From a virus, in IMG/VR virus record IMGVR_UViG_3300020057_000120, positions 1 through 29,507 of that record: a stretch of DNA of 29,507 bases; one strand, written 5' to 3'. This document shows positions 13,740-22,278 of this stretch, in pieces (within the stretch, counting starts at the first letter, position 1; every line of letters begins with the position of its first letter). The position numbers and the translations under genes were made by a program. The notes beneath the pieces were generated by a model. It was not told where the DNA came from, searched no databases, and saw only the letters and a list, made by a program, of their open reading frames with translations.

Positions 13740-14122
13740 TGTTCAACTCCCTCGAATTCGAGTTCGACAGTGTTGGTCTCGCCACGGGGCCAACCTTGTA
13801 CGGCCGGGCCAGCTTTACGCTCACCCTTGATCTCGAACGGATTGTTTGTGAAGTGACCCAACCAAACTCGCCCGTTGTGGTCGGTCACTGTGATGGTGGC
13901 TGCGAAGTATGAATACAGGAACGCCCGAAGTTCGAGCGCTTTATTACGTGTCAGCAGAAACGTCCACTGCATCTTCCGCCGCCCACCCTTACGCTTGATG
14001 TAGGTGTACAGCGTGCCGTCCGTTGCATGGTAGGGACGAACTTCCGCAGTCAGCGATTCTTGATCGCTGAACTGCGGGTTCGGTAGTTGCGTGGTTGTCT
14101 GGAAGGCAGTTAGCTCGATCAT
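13736..14122 (-). CDS. Distal-tail-like protein
   Basis: A 128-residue beta-rich protein, overlapping the genes on both sides by 4 bases. Its second half (NKALELRAFLYSYFAATITV, then DHNGRVWLGHFTNNPFEI and the closing LEFEG) has the same framework as the C-terminal domain of the neighbouring 619-residue protein: a helix, a strand ending D-x-x-x-R-x-W-x-G, TN, and a final F/LEFEG. That framework resembles the ring-forming domain of phage distal tail proteins. It probably joins the tail tube to the hub encoded next. Confidence 0.8.
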   Translation of the reverse strand: MIELTAFQTTTQLPNPQFSDQESLTAEVRPYHATDGTLYTYIKRKGGRRKMQWTFLLTRNKALELRAFLYSYFAATITVTDHNGRVWLGHFTNNPFEIKGERKAGPAVQGWPRGETNTVELEFEGVEQ

Positions 14123-15978
14123 GTTTCCCTTGCCCCTTCAAACTCGAAGCTCGCGGTGAATGAGTTTCGTCGATCTTCGACAATTGGGTCTTGGGGATTT
14201 GTAATCACGCCTTTCCAGGCACGGTGCTCCCAATCGATCAACCTGATCTCTTGGCCCAGATGTGCGTCCATGAAGGTCAGCAGCGCGTAGGCTTCTTCCT
14301 TCGTGAGCACCGAGAATTGCAGGACCAGTGTTTCGACCTTCGGCCAGATGGTGTCCGCGAAGATGACCAGCGTGCCGCCTCGCGTCTCGCGATTGATCCG
14401 GTCGAACGCCAGACGGTTGAGGTCGCCCAAGTTGGGCGCTCGCAGGACTAGTTCGTCCGTGGCCATACTGGTTGACGGAAAGATCAGCCGGAACCCAGTA
14501 AGCTCTGAGGCTGCCGGCAGAGTGCTCGGCGGCGGGGTCGGAGCGTCGGGGTCTGTGGTCGAACCAATGAGCGGTTCGTAGTTGCACAGATCGGGGCTGC
14601 TGGTCTTGAACCGGACCGTTTCCGTGATCGTGATCGTACTGCTGGCAGACACCGACCGAGACAGCAGAGCCGAAGCAACGCTATCGAGTGCTAGATTGAC
14701 TTCGGCCGGGATACCGGTCTGAGCCGAGGCACTGGCGGTCATGGCCAACGTGTTGCTGGCATCGGCCGTCTGATTGACGATGGCTTCGACCGACATTGAC
14801 AGCGTGTTGTCAGCATCAGCGGCGATGGCGTCAGCCCGAAGGATGTAGCCATTCGCATTCTGTGAATTCAAGTCCAGCCAGGACTGAACATTCTGCGTAG
14901 TCTGGAAGCTGGCGACTGTCGCCGTCGAGTCGAGACCGCTCAAGATGACCGTAATCATCGAGAAGGTATCGTAGTCGAATTGCGTGGTCGTCTCGACCAG
15001 CGGCGTTGTGACCGACAAGTACCACGGCCGGATGACGGCGATGGTTTGTCCAAACGTCAGGGTACTCGTTGCTTGTGGGAACTTCTGGTTACTGGTCGCT
15101 AGCTGGTCGAATGCTAACGTACTGATGGCCGATACGCTGGTCGATCGAAACACAATAGCTGACGTGGATAGCGTCAGATTGTGGGCGAGTGTGCGGTAGT
15201 AGATACCGCGTTCGGCCAGATCGGTAAACGTCAGCGTGTTTTCCGCCTCAACAGGTGTCGAGCGGAAAACGCCAGCGATAACAGATAGGGTGAGGTTGTG
15301 GACAATCGCCGGCTGCAACGGCGCGTAGTGGCCCGCCGTGGCGACCGGTGTGAAGATTAGGTCAGACGACAGAACATGGGATGTGCGAAACGGGCACTCC
15401 GCATTGGCTTGAAGCCCATCAAGAGTGTTCTCGGCTTCGTTGGTCGTGCGAAAGTTGGAAACGGCAAGCGCATCCATCTCCAATGTGGAGATGGAGTCGG
15501 GGCTAAGGTACTCGACCGAAGCTGTGGCCGACAGCGTATTGAACAGCGTGCTCGCTGGACAGAACGTGCGGAACGTGGCCTCGGCAAACGCCAATGGCGA
15601 AAGCTGAGACTCAGCCGGAACATTGTTGCGGAACGTCGCCACAGCAGTAGCGATGAACTCCGGGGCTTCCGATTCGGCTTGCACCGCGTTGATGAAGACG
15701 ACGGTGGCGATTTGCGTGATGTCGAAGTCACCAGTGATCGCCGGGCAGTTGTTGCGAAACGTCGGAGTCGCCGTGGACGACATTGTGAGATCGCTGGCGA
15801 CCGAGCGATTGTAGTTCACGTTTGTCGCTGTCGCTTCCACCGACATCGTTAGGTCATTGGAACACGGATGCACCGTGTTGACGATGACCTCGATGTAGAA
15901 CTGCGTGAGGAAGACGTTGCCGTCACCCTCCATCAGCACTTCCACATATTCTTGTGTTACACGAACGGTCATGGCCAT
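14119..15978 (-). CDS. Tail-tip protein: short beta-repeat array plus distal-tail-like domain
   Basis: A 619-residue protein. The N-terminus holds two copies of a VTQxYVEV-type motif (about 6-15 and 23-32) that I recall from other phage tail proteins. Residues about 41-320 are around 13 degenerate tandem repeats of 19-23 residues (pattern: small-residue, N/S-x-L-T-h-S, Ala, T/V, aromatic-R). About four more copies lie at 388-459 after a non-repeat segment. A proline linker (TPPPSTLP, about 478) leads to a C-terminal domain (about 505-619) related to the 128-residue protein encoded next. The repeats look like a beta solenoid or filament. The stop overlaps the next start by 4 bases. ATGs at 15978 and 15972 are both possible; the second has better spacing (9) to AAGG. 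Confidence 0.85.
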   Translation of the reverse strand: MAMTVRVTQEYVEVLMEGDGNVFLTQFYIEVIVNTVHPCSNDLTMSVEATATNVNYNRSVASDLTMSSTATPTFRNNCPAITGDFDITQIATVVFINAVQAESEAPEFIATAVATFRNNVPAESQLSPLAFAEATFRTFCPASTLFNTLSATASVEYLSPDSISTLEMDALAVSNFRTTNEAENTLDGLQANAECPFRTSHVLSSDLIFTPVATAGHYAPLQPAIVHNLTLSVIAGVFRSTPVEAENTLTFTDLAERGIYYRTLAHNLTLSTSAIVFRSTSVSAISTLAFDQLATSNQKFPQATSTLTFGQTIAVIRPWYLSVTTPLVETTTQFDYDTFSMITVILSGLDSTATVASFQTTQNVQSWLDLNSQNANGYILRADAIAADADNTLSMSVEAIVNQTADASNTLAMTASASAQTGIPAEVNLALDSVASALLSRSVSASSTITITETVRFKTSSPDLCNYEPLIGSTTDPDAPTPPPSTLPAASELTGFRLIFPSTSMATDELVLRAPNLGDLNRLAFDRINRETRGGTLVIFADTIWPKVETLVLQFSVLTKEEAYALLTFMDAHLGQEIRLIDWEHRAWKGVITNPQDPIVEDRRNSFTASFEFEGARET

Positions 15979-15988
15979 CTACCTTCGA

Positions 15989-17008
15989 TTAAGCGTCGAT
16001 CTGGAAGCCAAACTGCGCAGCGTCCACTTCTGAGGGAGTCCAGGCCGCTGTAGTGTCGGGGTTCACCGCGAAGATGGACCACTTGTTTACATAGGTGGTG
16101 CCGCCCACGGGGACCGTCGTGCCAGAGCCGGTTGTCAAACTAGACTTGGCCTTGAGCGTAATATCGAACGGTGTGGCGTCGGATTCTCGGCAGACCGCAT
16201 TCACGGCCACCGCATGAACCAGACCGGTCTCGCCCATTGAGGCGAAGTCGTAGAGGTCTTTGTTCGTGTCGCCGGCATCAACATACGTGCTGTCGCCGTC
16301 CGGTTCTGTGTCATCGACCATCGCGTAGTTATCACTACCCGTGCTCGGCGTGGCGTCTACGGAGTTGTCTGCGTCCGGGAAGACGGTCTTGATCTTCCAG
16401 TCCAGTAGGAACGTCGAATCGTTTCGGATGTAGATGTCGTCAAAGGCCCCGTAAGCCGAAGTCGAACCCGTCGCACCGAAGCGAACGGCGTTGTAGTAGA
16501 CATTGCTGTTGGCCACGGTGTTCTGGCTGGTGTCCGATAGGACGGTTGTGCCGCCCAGCTTCAACGTGTAGGTGCCAGTGCTGGCATTAGTGAAGACGTG
16601 GAATTCGATTGCCTTCCACACACCTGTCGTGATACCGAGGCCGCTGGTCGTCTGTAACAGCGACGCGCCTTTGTACACAGCAAGCTCGCCGCCAGAGGTC
16701 AGGCGGACGTTCATACCTTCGTTCGAGTCTTCGTATAAGGCAATGATCTTCTGGTTGGCGTCCGTCATGTTCGTGGGGTTGAACGCCACGCCGATCAGGG
16801 TGTCAACATTGTTGCCCAAGTTCGGGGTGTTGACGTAGCGGTTTTGATTTGGGACAAATGCCCGACCAGCAATACGGCCAGTCGTCAATGCGAAGGCCGG
16901 GCCTGGATCAGATAAGCTACCCCATTTGCGAAGGAGGTATATGCCAAGATTTGTCCCTGTCGGCGACGTACCATAGGCATCGAAGCCCTCCGTGAAGATG
17001 ATTGCCAT
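15989..17008 (-). CDS. Virion protein with LamG/concanavalin-like fold
   Basis: A 339-residue beta-rich protein. The N-terminal two thirds (IIFTEGFDAYG, RKWGSL, GRIAGRAF, a GVAF strand, then WKAIEFHVFTN and a GAFDDIYIRN closing strand) follow the jelly-roll pattern of LamG/concanavalin-like modules seen in phage tail and decoration proteins. The C-terminal part (about 225-339) is a second beta domain ending AQFGFQIDA. The frame extends upstream to a GTG at 17053, but that part lies in the terminator hairpin at 17020-17062 and codes for a Phe run; ATG 17008 has GGAG 8 bases upstream. Probable role: tail-surface protein or adhesin that binds host glycans. Confidence 0.85.
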   Translation of the reverse strand: MAIIFTEGFDAYGTSPTGTNLGIYLLRKWGSLSDPGPAFALTTGRIAGRAFVPNQNRYVNTPNLGNNVDTLIGVAFNPTNMTDANQKIIALYEDSNEGMNVRLTSGGELAVYKGASLLQTTSGLGITTGVWKAIEFHVFTNASTGTYTLKLGGTTVLSDTSQNTVANSNVYYNAVRFGATGSTSAYGAFDDIYIRNDSTFLLDWKIKTVFPDADNSVDATPSTGSDNYAMVDDTEPDGDSTYVDAGDTNKDLYDFASMGETGLVHAVAVNAVCRESDATPFDITLKAKSSLTTGSGTTVPVGGTTYVNKWSIFAVNPDTTAAWTPSEVDAAQFGFQIDA

Positions 17009-17019
17009 GAGCGCACTCC

Positions 17020-17062
17020 AAAAGAAAAACGTCCGGGCGGGGCATAAACCCACACCCGGACG
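17020..17062 (-). terminator. Intrinsic terminator after the gene at 17098-17739
   Basis: Eight-bp GC-rich stem (17055-17062 with 17030-17037), extended by partly paired inner bases, followed on the minus strand by TTTTTCTTTT. It lies between two virion genes, so it should reduce expression of the tail-tip genes downstream. It overlaps the region an over-long start for the next gene would use, which helps fix that start at 17008. Confidence 0.85.
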
Positions 17063-17097
17063 CTGGCGAGGGAGACCGGAGTAGAACCGTCGTGCGA

Positions 17098-17739
17098 TTA
17101 GGCGTTGGTGTTGACGGTGTAAGTCACTTTGAGTTGATCGCCACCCGTGACCACCACGTCGCCGCCCGAGAAGAGGGCTGTGGCCCAGAGGATGTTGCCC
17201 GAGAGGGTGTGATCGCTCTTCGTGGCGGCGTTCGTGCCGCCCGCGAGGAACAGACCTTTGACCGTACCAGCGCCCGTCAGGTCGAACACGACCACCGAGC
17301 TATTCGTGATGGCTTGACCGCTGGCAGCGCCTTCGGTCCACTCGGGACGAGTGACGGCCGAGTCGGCGTTGGCCGGATCGGTGTAGCTGGCAAACTCGTC
17401 CCAGCCGTTGCCGGCCTGATCGATATTGTCGTAGGTGTCCGCAGCCGCCAGGGCGGTATAGCCCGTGCCCGAGATCAGGCCGAGGTTCCACGTTGCCTTG
17501 GCCGTCCCGCCGTTGAACATGACATTCAGCAAGAAGTTCTTGCCTTCGTTGGTCACGCCGTTGGGGAACTGGCGCTCGTCGATACGCTTGCCACCCCGCC
17601 AGTGCTCAACCTTGAAGTAACCTTTGAGGCCAATCAAAGAAGGCGTGACGAGTTCTTTCGCGGCGGGGGTCACGATGCCTCGGCCGGCCCCGCAAACCAA
17701 TTCGGCACCTGCGGAGTGTAAGATGTTCAGACTGTTCAT
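17098..17739 (-). CDS. Virion structural protein, probable tail
   Basis: A 213-residue protein between the tape measure gene and a terminator. After an N-terminal segment with two cysteines (ELVCGAGRG; only C16 clear), the block GVTNEGKNFLLNVMFNGG (about 60-78) with WNLGLISGTGYTAL and a DTY motif recalls a phage domain found in several tail or minor structural proteins. The rest is Gly/Thr/Ala-rich beta structure ending VTYTVNTNA. The ATG at 17739 has AAAGG 5 bases upstream. High abundance is suggested by its own strong terminator. It may be a decoration or tail-tip component; not assigned further. Confidence 0.8.
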   Translation of the reverse strand: MNSLNILHSAGAELVCGAGRGIVTPAAKELVTPSLIGLKGYFKVEHWRGGKRIDERQFPNGVTNEGKNFLLNVMFNGGTAKATWNLGLISGTGYTALAAADTYDNIDQAGNGWDEFASYTDPANADSAVTRPEWTEGAASGQAITNSSVVVFDLTGAGTVKGLFLAGGTNAATKSDHTLSGNILWATALFSGGDVVVTGGDQLKVTYTVNTNA

Positions 17740-17804
17740 GGGAGCCTTTCGTTGGCCGAGAATTGGCCGAAGAGAAGAAGAGAGTCGAGACCGGCTACGT
17801 GCCG

Positions 17805-20783
17805 TTACGACTTGAAGCGGATATTGCCACGCCGAATTTCTTGGCGTAGCGCTCGACCAATTTCGCGGCCGTTGATCTTGCTGGGATCGCTGGACTTGAT
17901 GGTCACGTTGACATCACCGACGTTGGTGGTGCTGCCACCATTCTGCCGAAACACGGGAGCGTGTCCGGCATTGATGGCTTGAAGTTGCGAGAAGAACTTG
18001 TTGCTCGAACGCGGGTTGATGACTGTCTCACCACGCGCTAGCATGGCGGGGACTGTATCGATACCACGGCCACCTGCGGCGAAGAACGAAGGCCGTCCGC
18101 CAAAAGCCTGATTCGCCGTGGGTCCGCCACCGAGAATTGGCACCTTGATGGCTGACGATGCCGAGGCTGCCGCCTGTAACGCTTGAGCCATGACGGCAGC
18201 GGCCTGGGCGTTGGCCTGCATCGGAGTCTGCAAGGTCTCGATCGTGGCATGGAGCGTCGTGGCCGGGCCGGTGGCATTGCCCAAGGCTCGGGCCAGGGGC
18301 GATGCGTCGATCTTCCCTAACGCACCCGAGAGATCGGTCTCTAACTTGCTGACCGCACCGTCCGTGCGGATTTGAAGATCGAGTACCTTGTCTTTCGAGA
18401 CACCTTGCTCCAACAAAGCACCCAAGGCACCTTGTCGTGCGGCTGCTTGAGCTTTCAACGCTTCCGGCGAAAGCTGCTGACCGTTCTTGTCGAAGATGCT
18501 GCTGTTTGCAGCGAGGGTCTTTGTCGCAGCCTGGATGATCGCGAGCGATTGCTGTTGCTTGGCTCGCTGTTGTTCCAGTTGCGGCAGCCGTGAGGCCGAG
18601 ATCGAAGCCAGTTGCTTCTCAGAGTTGACCTGTAGGTCCGTCAACTCTTTCAGTTGCCGGGCCGCGAATAGCGCACCGCGACGATCACCGGCAGATTCAG
18701 CTAGTTGCTTAGCCTCTTCGCCCGTGGCCTGGGCCGTCTCAAAGGCGGCTCTCGCCCGCTCGACGCCCGACACGCTACCGGTCCGGGCAGCAGTCGCCAG
18801 ATCGGTAGCTGCCTTGCTCGCTAAGTCCTGGGCACGCTTAATCAACGCGAACGACTTTTGTGAGTCGTCCAGGTTTGATTGGCCCAGTCGCGTATCGAAG
18901 TCACGCCGATCTTGTCGGGCAGTAAGTCCGGCAACCTTAGCGCCGCTCGTCTTGATAAGGTTCTTCGCGAGATTGATCTGTTGCGTGAGTTGGGTGATCT
19001 TACCCTTCTCGACGTTGATGATCGCGTTCGCAGAGGTTCGTGCCTCGGCCAGCAATTCTTTGTTGCGAGCTTTGAACTGATCGATCTCAGCAAAACGAAT
19101 CTTGTTGAGTTCTTCTTGCGCCTTACCTTCGGCAGCAGCCTGGGCCTTCTGCACGGTCTCTCGCTTCTTGCCGATGATGTCAAGTTGACGCTGACGTATT
19201 TCGAGTTCGGAGATGATCTTGCCACCGGACTCACCGATGGTAAGGTCTTTGCCGAACAGCGCTTGCAGGTTTTCCCAGGCGATGCCGAATGCTGTTACGC
19301 GAGGTTGGGCACGCAGAATGCTGCCCGTTGTATCCAGGACAGCCACCGTAAAGTCACGGAGAACCGCAGCGGTATCCAATCCTGTGTTCCCGATCGTGAC
19401 GAAGCCGTCGCCGATCGGGATCATCGTGACCTTGAGTTGATTCCACTTCTTCGTCAGTTGCTCGGCGTCGTTGGCCATAACCTGCTGAGCGCGCTCAGAG
19501 TTTAGGCGGCTCGTTACTCCGTCGATCTGACGCAAGGCGTCGGCGTACTTCTCGGCATTCGTACCACCTAACGACAGCACGCCGAGTAGAGCCCGCTGGT
19601 TGTTGAAAAGCTCGGCCGTGCCGGCTGTGGTGCCATCGGTTTGTTCCAACAGGAACTTCAACGCACCGCCCAACCCTCGGGTCTTGACAAGTTGTTCAGC
19701 GCTGGCGATACCATTCGCACGAAACACCCGAGTCAATTCATCGGAGGGCTTTACTAACCCGGTCAGAGTTCCGCGAATCTGGGTGAACGCTTGGGCGTAA
19801 GGAACACCAGCATTCGTCAGAGCAGCCACCGACGATAACAATTCAGCCTGGGACACACCGAGCGTATTACCCAGTGTGGCGACCGTACCGAAATTGCTCG
19901 CAAGCTCTTCGCCGCGAATCGTACCTAACCGGATGGTTTCGTTGAACTGGCTGGCCAGTCGGTCAGCTTGATCTACACCTTGACCATAGGCATTCAAGCC
20001 ACCAGCGAGCCCTCTTACGCTCGCATCCATTGTCGTCAGCGCGCCCTTCGAGAACTCAGCCGCCGTCGTCATAAATTGGAGGTCTTGTGCCGTCTTGAGA
20101 ATCTGAGCGCTTAAAGCTTCATACGTGCCCTTCGCCACATCGGGCAGAGGAATGTTGAAGTCAGACGAAATGCGCTGTAGGTTGCTCCCAAGTTCGCTAC
20201 GGTTGCCGAAAATCTTGTCGGTGTCGATCGACTGGATTTCTGCTAGCTGCTTCTGGAACGCAATCGACGCCTGGATCGATTCCTCGATACCTTGGCGGAT
20301 AGCCCGGAAGCCAGAGACGATGGTTTGGGTGAACACGATCCGAGACAACAGCTTGAAGCTGGTAGTCAACCGACCGTTGGCACCTGTGACTTGATCGGCA
20401 GCATTGGTCGTGTGCTTGCTGATGCGGACAATGGCATCGCCCACGCGCACGGAAGCCGTGCGGGCGGCATCGCCAGTCACCAAGAAGCTCTTCGCTACCT
20501 GGGCCGCAGCCGTGGCGGCAGCACCAGCGTCGGCCGAGATGTTGCGGCCGAGACCGCCAGCGGACGCGACCTTGGCCAGAGCCGCCGCAGCTTCATTGCT
20601 GCGTTGGGCCAACTGGATCATCGCGGAGACCGTCTTGCCGGCCTCTTTGTTGAACGTGCCGAAGTTGTTCGCGGACCCACGCAGGCCGTTCTCAAGGGCT
20701 GCGAGTGCGTCGTCAAGCTGCTTCAATGCAGTAAGTGCTTGACTTGCATCGAACCCGAGTGTTTGTTTTATTTCCTCAGCCAT
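17805..20783 (-). CDS. Tail tape measure protein
   Basis: At 992 residues this is the longest gene of the window. It has an N-terminal coiled-coil (about 10-75), a hydrophobic patch LLSRIVFTQTIVSGFRAI (about 148-165) and a TP901-type core: QKQLAEIQSIDTDKIF, then YEALSAQI, GALTTMDASVRGLAGGLNAY and RGEELASNFGTVATLGNTLG. A long Ala/Gln/Lys helical section (about 540-830) follows. The C-terminus carries GIDTVPAMLARGETVINPRS (about 905-925), a motif common at the end of tape measure proteins. Tape measures fix tail length at roughly 0.15 nm per residue (known for siphophages), so about 150 nm is expected here if the protein is not processed. Confidence 0.95.
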   Translation of the reverse strand: MAEEIKQTLGFDASQALTALKQLDDALAALENGLRGSANNFGTFNKEAGKTVSAMIQLAQRSNEAAAALAKVASAGGLGRNISADAGAAATAAAQVAKSFLVTGDAARTASVRVGDAIVRISKHTTNAADQVTGANGRLTTSFKLLSRIVFTQTIVSGFRAIRQGIEESIQASIAFQKQLAEIQSIDTDKIFGNRSELGSNLQRISSDFNIPLPDVAKGTYEALSAQILKTAQDLQFMTTAAEFSKGALTTMDASVRGLAGGLNAYGQGVDQADRLASQFNETIRLGTIRGEELASNFGTVATLGNTLGVSQAELLSSVAALTNAGVPYAQAFTQIRGTLTGLVKPSDELTRVFRANGIASAEQLVKTRGLGGALKFLLEQTDGTTAGTAELFNNQRALLGVLSLGGTNAEKYADALRQIDGVTSRLNSERAQQVMANDAEQLTKKWNQLKVTMIPIGDGFVTIGNTGLDTAAVLRDFTVAVLDTTGSILRAQPRVTAFGIAWENLQALFGKDLTIGESGGKIISELEIRQRQLDIIGKKRETVQKAQAAAEGKAQEELNKIRFAEIDQFKARNKELLAEARTSANAIINVEKGKITQLTQQINLAKNLIKTSGAKVAGLTARQDRRDFDTRLGQSNLDDSQKSFALIKRAQDLASKAATDLATAARTGSVSGVERARAAFETAQATGEEAKQLAESAGDRRGALFAARQLKELTDLQVNSEKQLASISASRLPQLEQQRAKQQQSLAIIQAATKTLAANSSIFDKNGQQLSPEALKAQAAARQGALGALLEQGVSKDKVLDLQIRTDGAVSKLETDLSGALGKIDASPLARALGNATGPATTLHATIETLQTPMQANAQAAAVMAQALQAAASASSAIKVPILGGGPTANQAFGGRPSFFAAGGRGIDTVPAMLARGETVINPRSSNKFFSQLQAINAGHAPVFRQNGGSTTNVGDVNVTIKSSDPSKINGREIGRALRQEIRRGNIRFKS

Positions 20784-20854
20784 TAGACACTCTCTCTTCT
20801 TTCATGGCGTGCCGTCGCATGTTTTCTCTGGCAGTAAAAGTCACGGCTCGACAT

Positions 20855-21358
20855 TTATCCGACCTTGATCTTCGTCACGGTGTTGAACGGGTTGGGCAGG
20901 CGAGCATCGCCGGCCACCTTCTTGAAAGCCGCGCGCCCCTTCTGCTGGAAGTGGTAGGGGCCGGGGTCGTGGAGGAACGAGAACAACGTCGGATCGGGAT
21001 TCGTATTGGCGTTGTTGTATTCGTTCCAAATCAGGTGAGGCAGCGTGGTCTGGTAGAAGAACGAGAACTGCCCTTTGTCACGGTTTAGGATGAAGTCACC
21101 CTGTCCGTGGCTCAGTCCTAAGCCGACCCGATTCGGGGCCAGTCCAGCCTGAGAGATGTTCAGCGCGTATGAGATTCGCCGGGCCAGATGTAGGAACGTC
21201 GCGGCCGACGCACCGCTCCACTGTGGGATTTGTGCGGCGGTGGCGTCGAGCCAGTGAAACGCCGCCAAGGTCAAGACCTCAAGCAACTCGGTTTGCAACT
21301 GGTCTTTGAACTTGTCTAGGTCGATTCGAGGCGCACGGAATGTACCTTTGAATTTCAT
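20855..21358 (-). CDS. Minor tail protein, possibly HK97 gp10-like
   Basis: A 167-residue protein between the tail chaperone and the tape measure genes. The N-terminal helix (KFKDQLQTELLEVLTLAAFHWLDA) is followed by AAQIPQWSGASAATFLHLA, comparable to the helix-PxxTGxL step of HK97 gp10-like tail-completion proteins. Later segments (FSFFYQTTLPHLIWNEYNN and DPGPYHFQQKGRAAFKK) resemble the E-Y/G and closing helix of that fold. GTGAGG lies 8 bases before the ATG. Position supports a tail role; family assignment moderate. Confidence 0.75.
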   Translation of the reverse strand: MKFKGTFRAPRIDLDKFKDQLQTELLEVLTLAAFHWLDATAAQIPQWSGASAATFLHLARRISYALNISQAGLAPNRVGLGLSHGQGDFILNRDKGQFSFFYQTTLPHLIWNEYNNANTNPDPTLFSFLHDPGPYHFQQKGRAAFKKVAGDARLPNPFNTVTKIKVG

Positions 21359-21392
21359 GTCCGTGGCCTCACTTCATGGTCGAAACTCAGAC

Positions 21393-22114
21393 TTAGCGGT
21401 GCCTGCCTTTACTCTTCTTTGACGGAGCGGCGGGAGGGCCGGCCGAGCCAGAAGGCATCCGTGCCCCAGCTAGTTGAGCTTCCCGCTCGCTCTCGTCGTA
21501 ACTACATGTCTGATCGAAGGCGATCAGCTTTGCTTGGATGAAGGCACCGCAATCGTCCCATGACTCTTTCACGCCGGGAGGCTTTACTCCGAAGCGTTCA
21601 CAGGCTCGCCAGATGGCGTACTCGCCTGTTCGGTACTTGGGAAAGAGATGGGATTTTGCATCTGCGCCCGACCAGCTAGAAAATCCTCGCGCGCCCGTTG
21701 CAACTTGGCTTCGTTGAGGCCGTTGGCGTCAACGACGAGTTGCACGATGCGGTCGATTTCCGCGTCGGTGAACTGGGCGTTCGTCAGGTCATTGTTCCAG
21801 TTGTCCCATGTCTTGGGGTTGTCCAGGTTCACGGCGTCCCACTCGATGTTGCTGGGCTTCAACGAGAAGACGATCGTGTAGGCCGTCCGCTGTGCGGCGT
21901 GACTCGCAACGACGGATTGGTAGCCCTTGTCTTCGGGGTCAGGCACCCAACCTTGATTGGGCACCAGCTTGCCGGGCGGTGCCGGGAACGGGCACAGCTT
22001 GAAGAAGTCTTCCAGGTCAGCGGGCTCTGCCCAAAACGCAATCGGTCCATCTTCGCGCGGCAGCACCAGCAATTCTTTAGGCGGTGGTGTGACCGTTTTA
22101 CCGTTGATACGCAT
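21393..22114 (-). CDS. Tail assembly chaperone, made in short and -1 frameshifted long forms
   Basis: The upstream frame (22114-21584) codes for 176 residues with an acidic N-terminus and a helical middle (FTDAEIDRIVQLVVDANGLN). At 21638-21644 the zero-frame codons TTC CCA sit in a canonical slippery heptamer T TTC CCA. A -1 slip there joins residue 159 to 81 more residues that end at 21393 (starting KYRTGEYAIWRACERFGVKP). The extension frame is open just as far as needed, carries a conserved-looking WRACERFG/CGAFIQAK region and ends in a Lys/Arg-rich tail. The G and GT chaperones of lambda are made this way and help wrap the tape measure during tube assembly; position directly before the minor tail and tape measure genes fits. 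The ATG follows AGGAATAAACAA. Confidence 0.85.
21638..21644 (-). promoter_or_regulatory. -1 ribosomal frameshift site (TTTCCCA)
   Basis: XXXYYYZ heptamer T TTC CCA in the correct zero-frame phase, 52 bases before the zero-frame stop. After the slip the tRNAs would re-pair with TTT and CCC. I did not identify a clear downstream pseudoknot by eye. Confidence 0.8.
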
Positions 22115-22278
22115 TTGTTTATTCCTCGCCAGAGAAAGGTTGAAAGAAAAAGCTCTGCGGTCTCTACCGACCTTATGGTTTGGTCAGCTTCCCCGCTCAC
22201 GCACGAGCCATGCGGTGCTTTTCAGGATATGGGCGGCGGTCGTTGCCTTAGCAGGGCCTCACGCCAAAGCACGTAACC

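Noticed and set aside
17009-17053. N-terminal extension of the LamG-like protein from GTG 17053
   Set aside because: It is coded by the terminator hairpin and its T tract, and a better ribosome-binding site serves ATG 17008.
22115-22278. Possible small gene or terminator in the 164-bp spacer between the tail-tube paralogue and the tail chaperone
   Set aside because: No frame with a start and ribosome-binding site longer than a few codons; only a 4-bp stem before a T-rich stretch.
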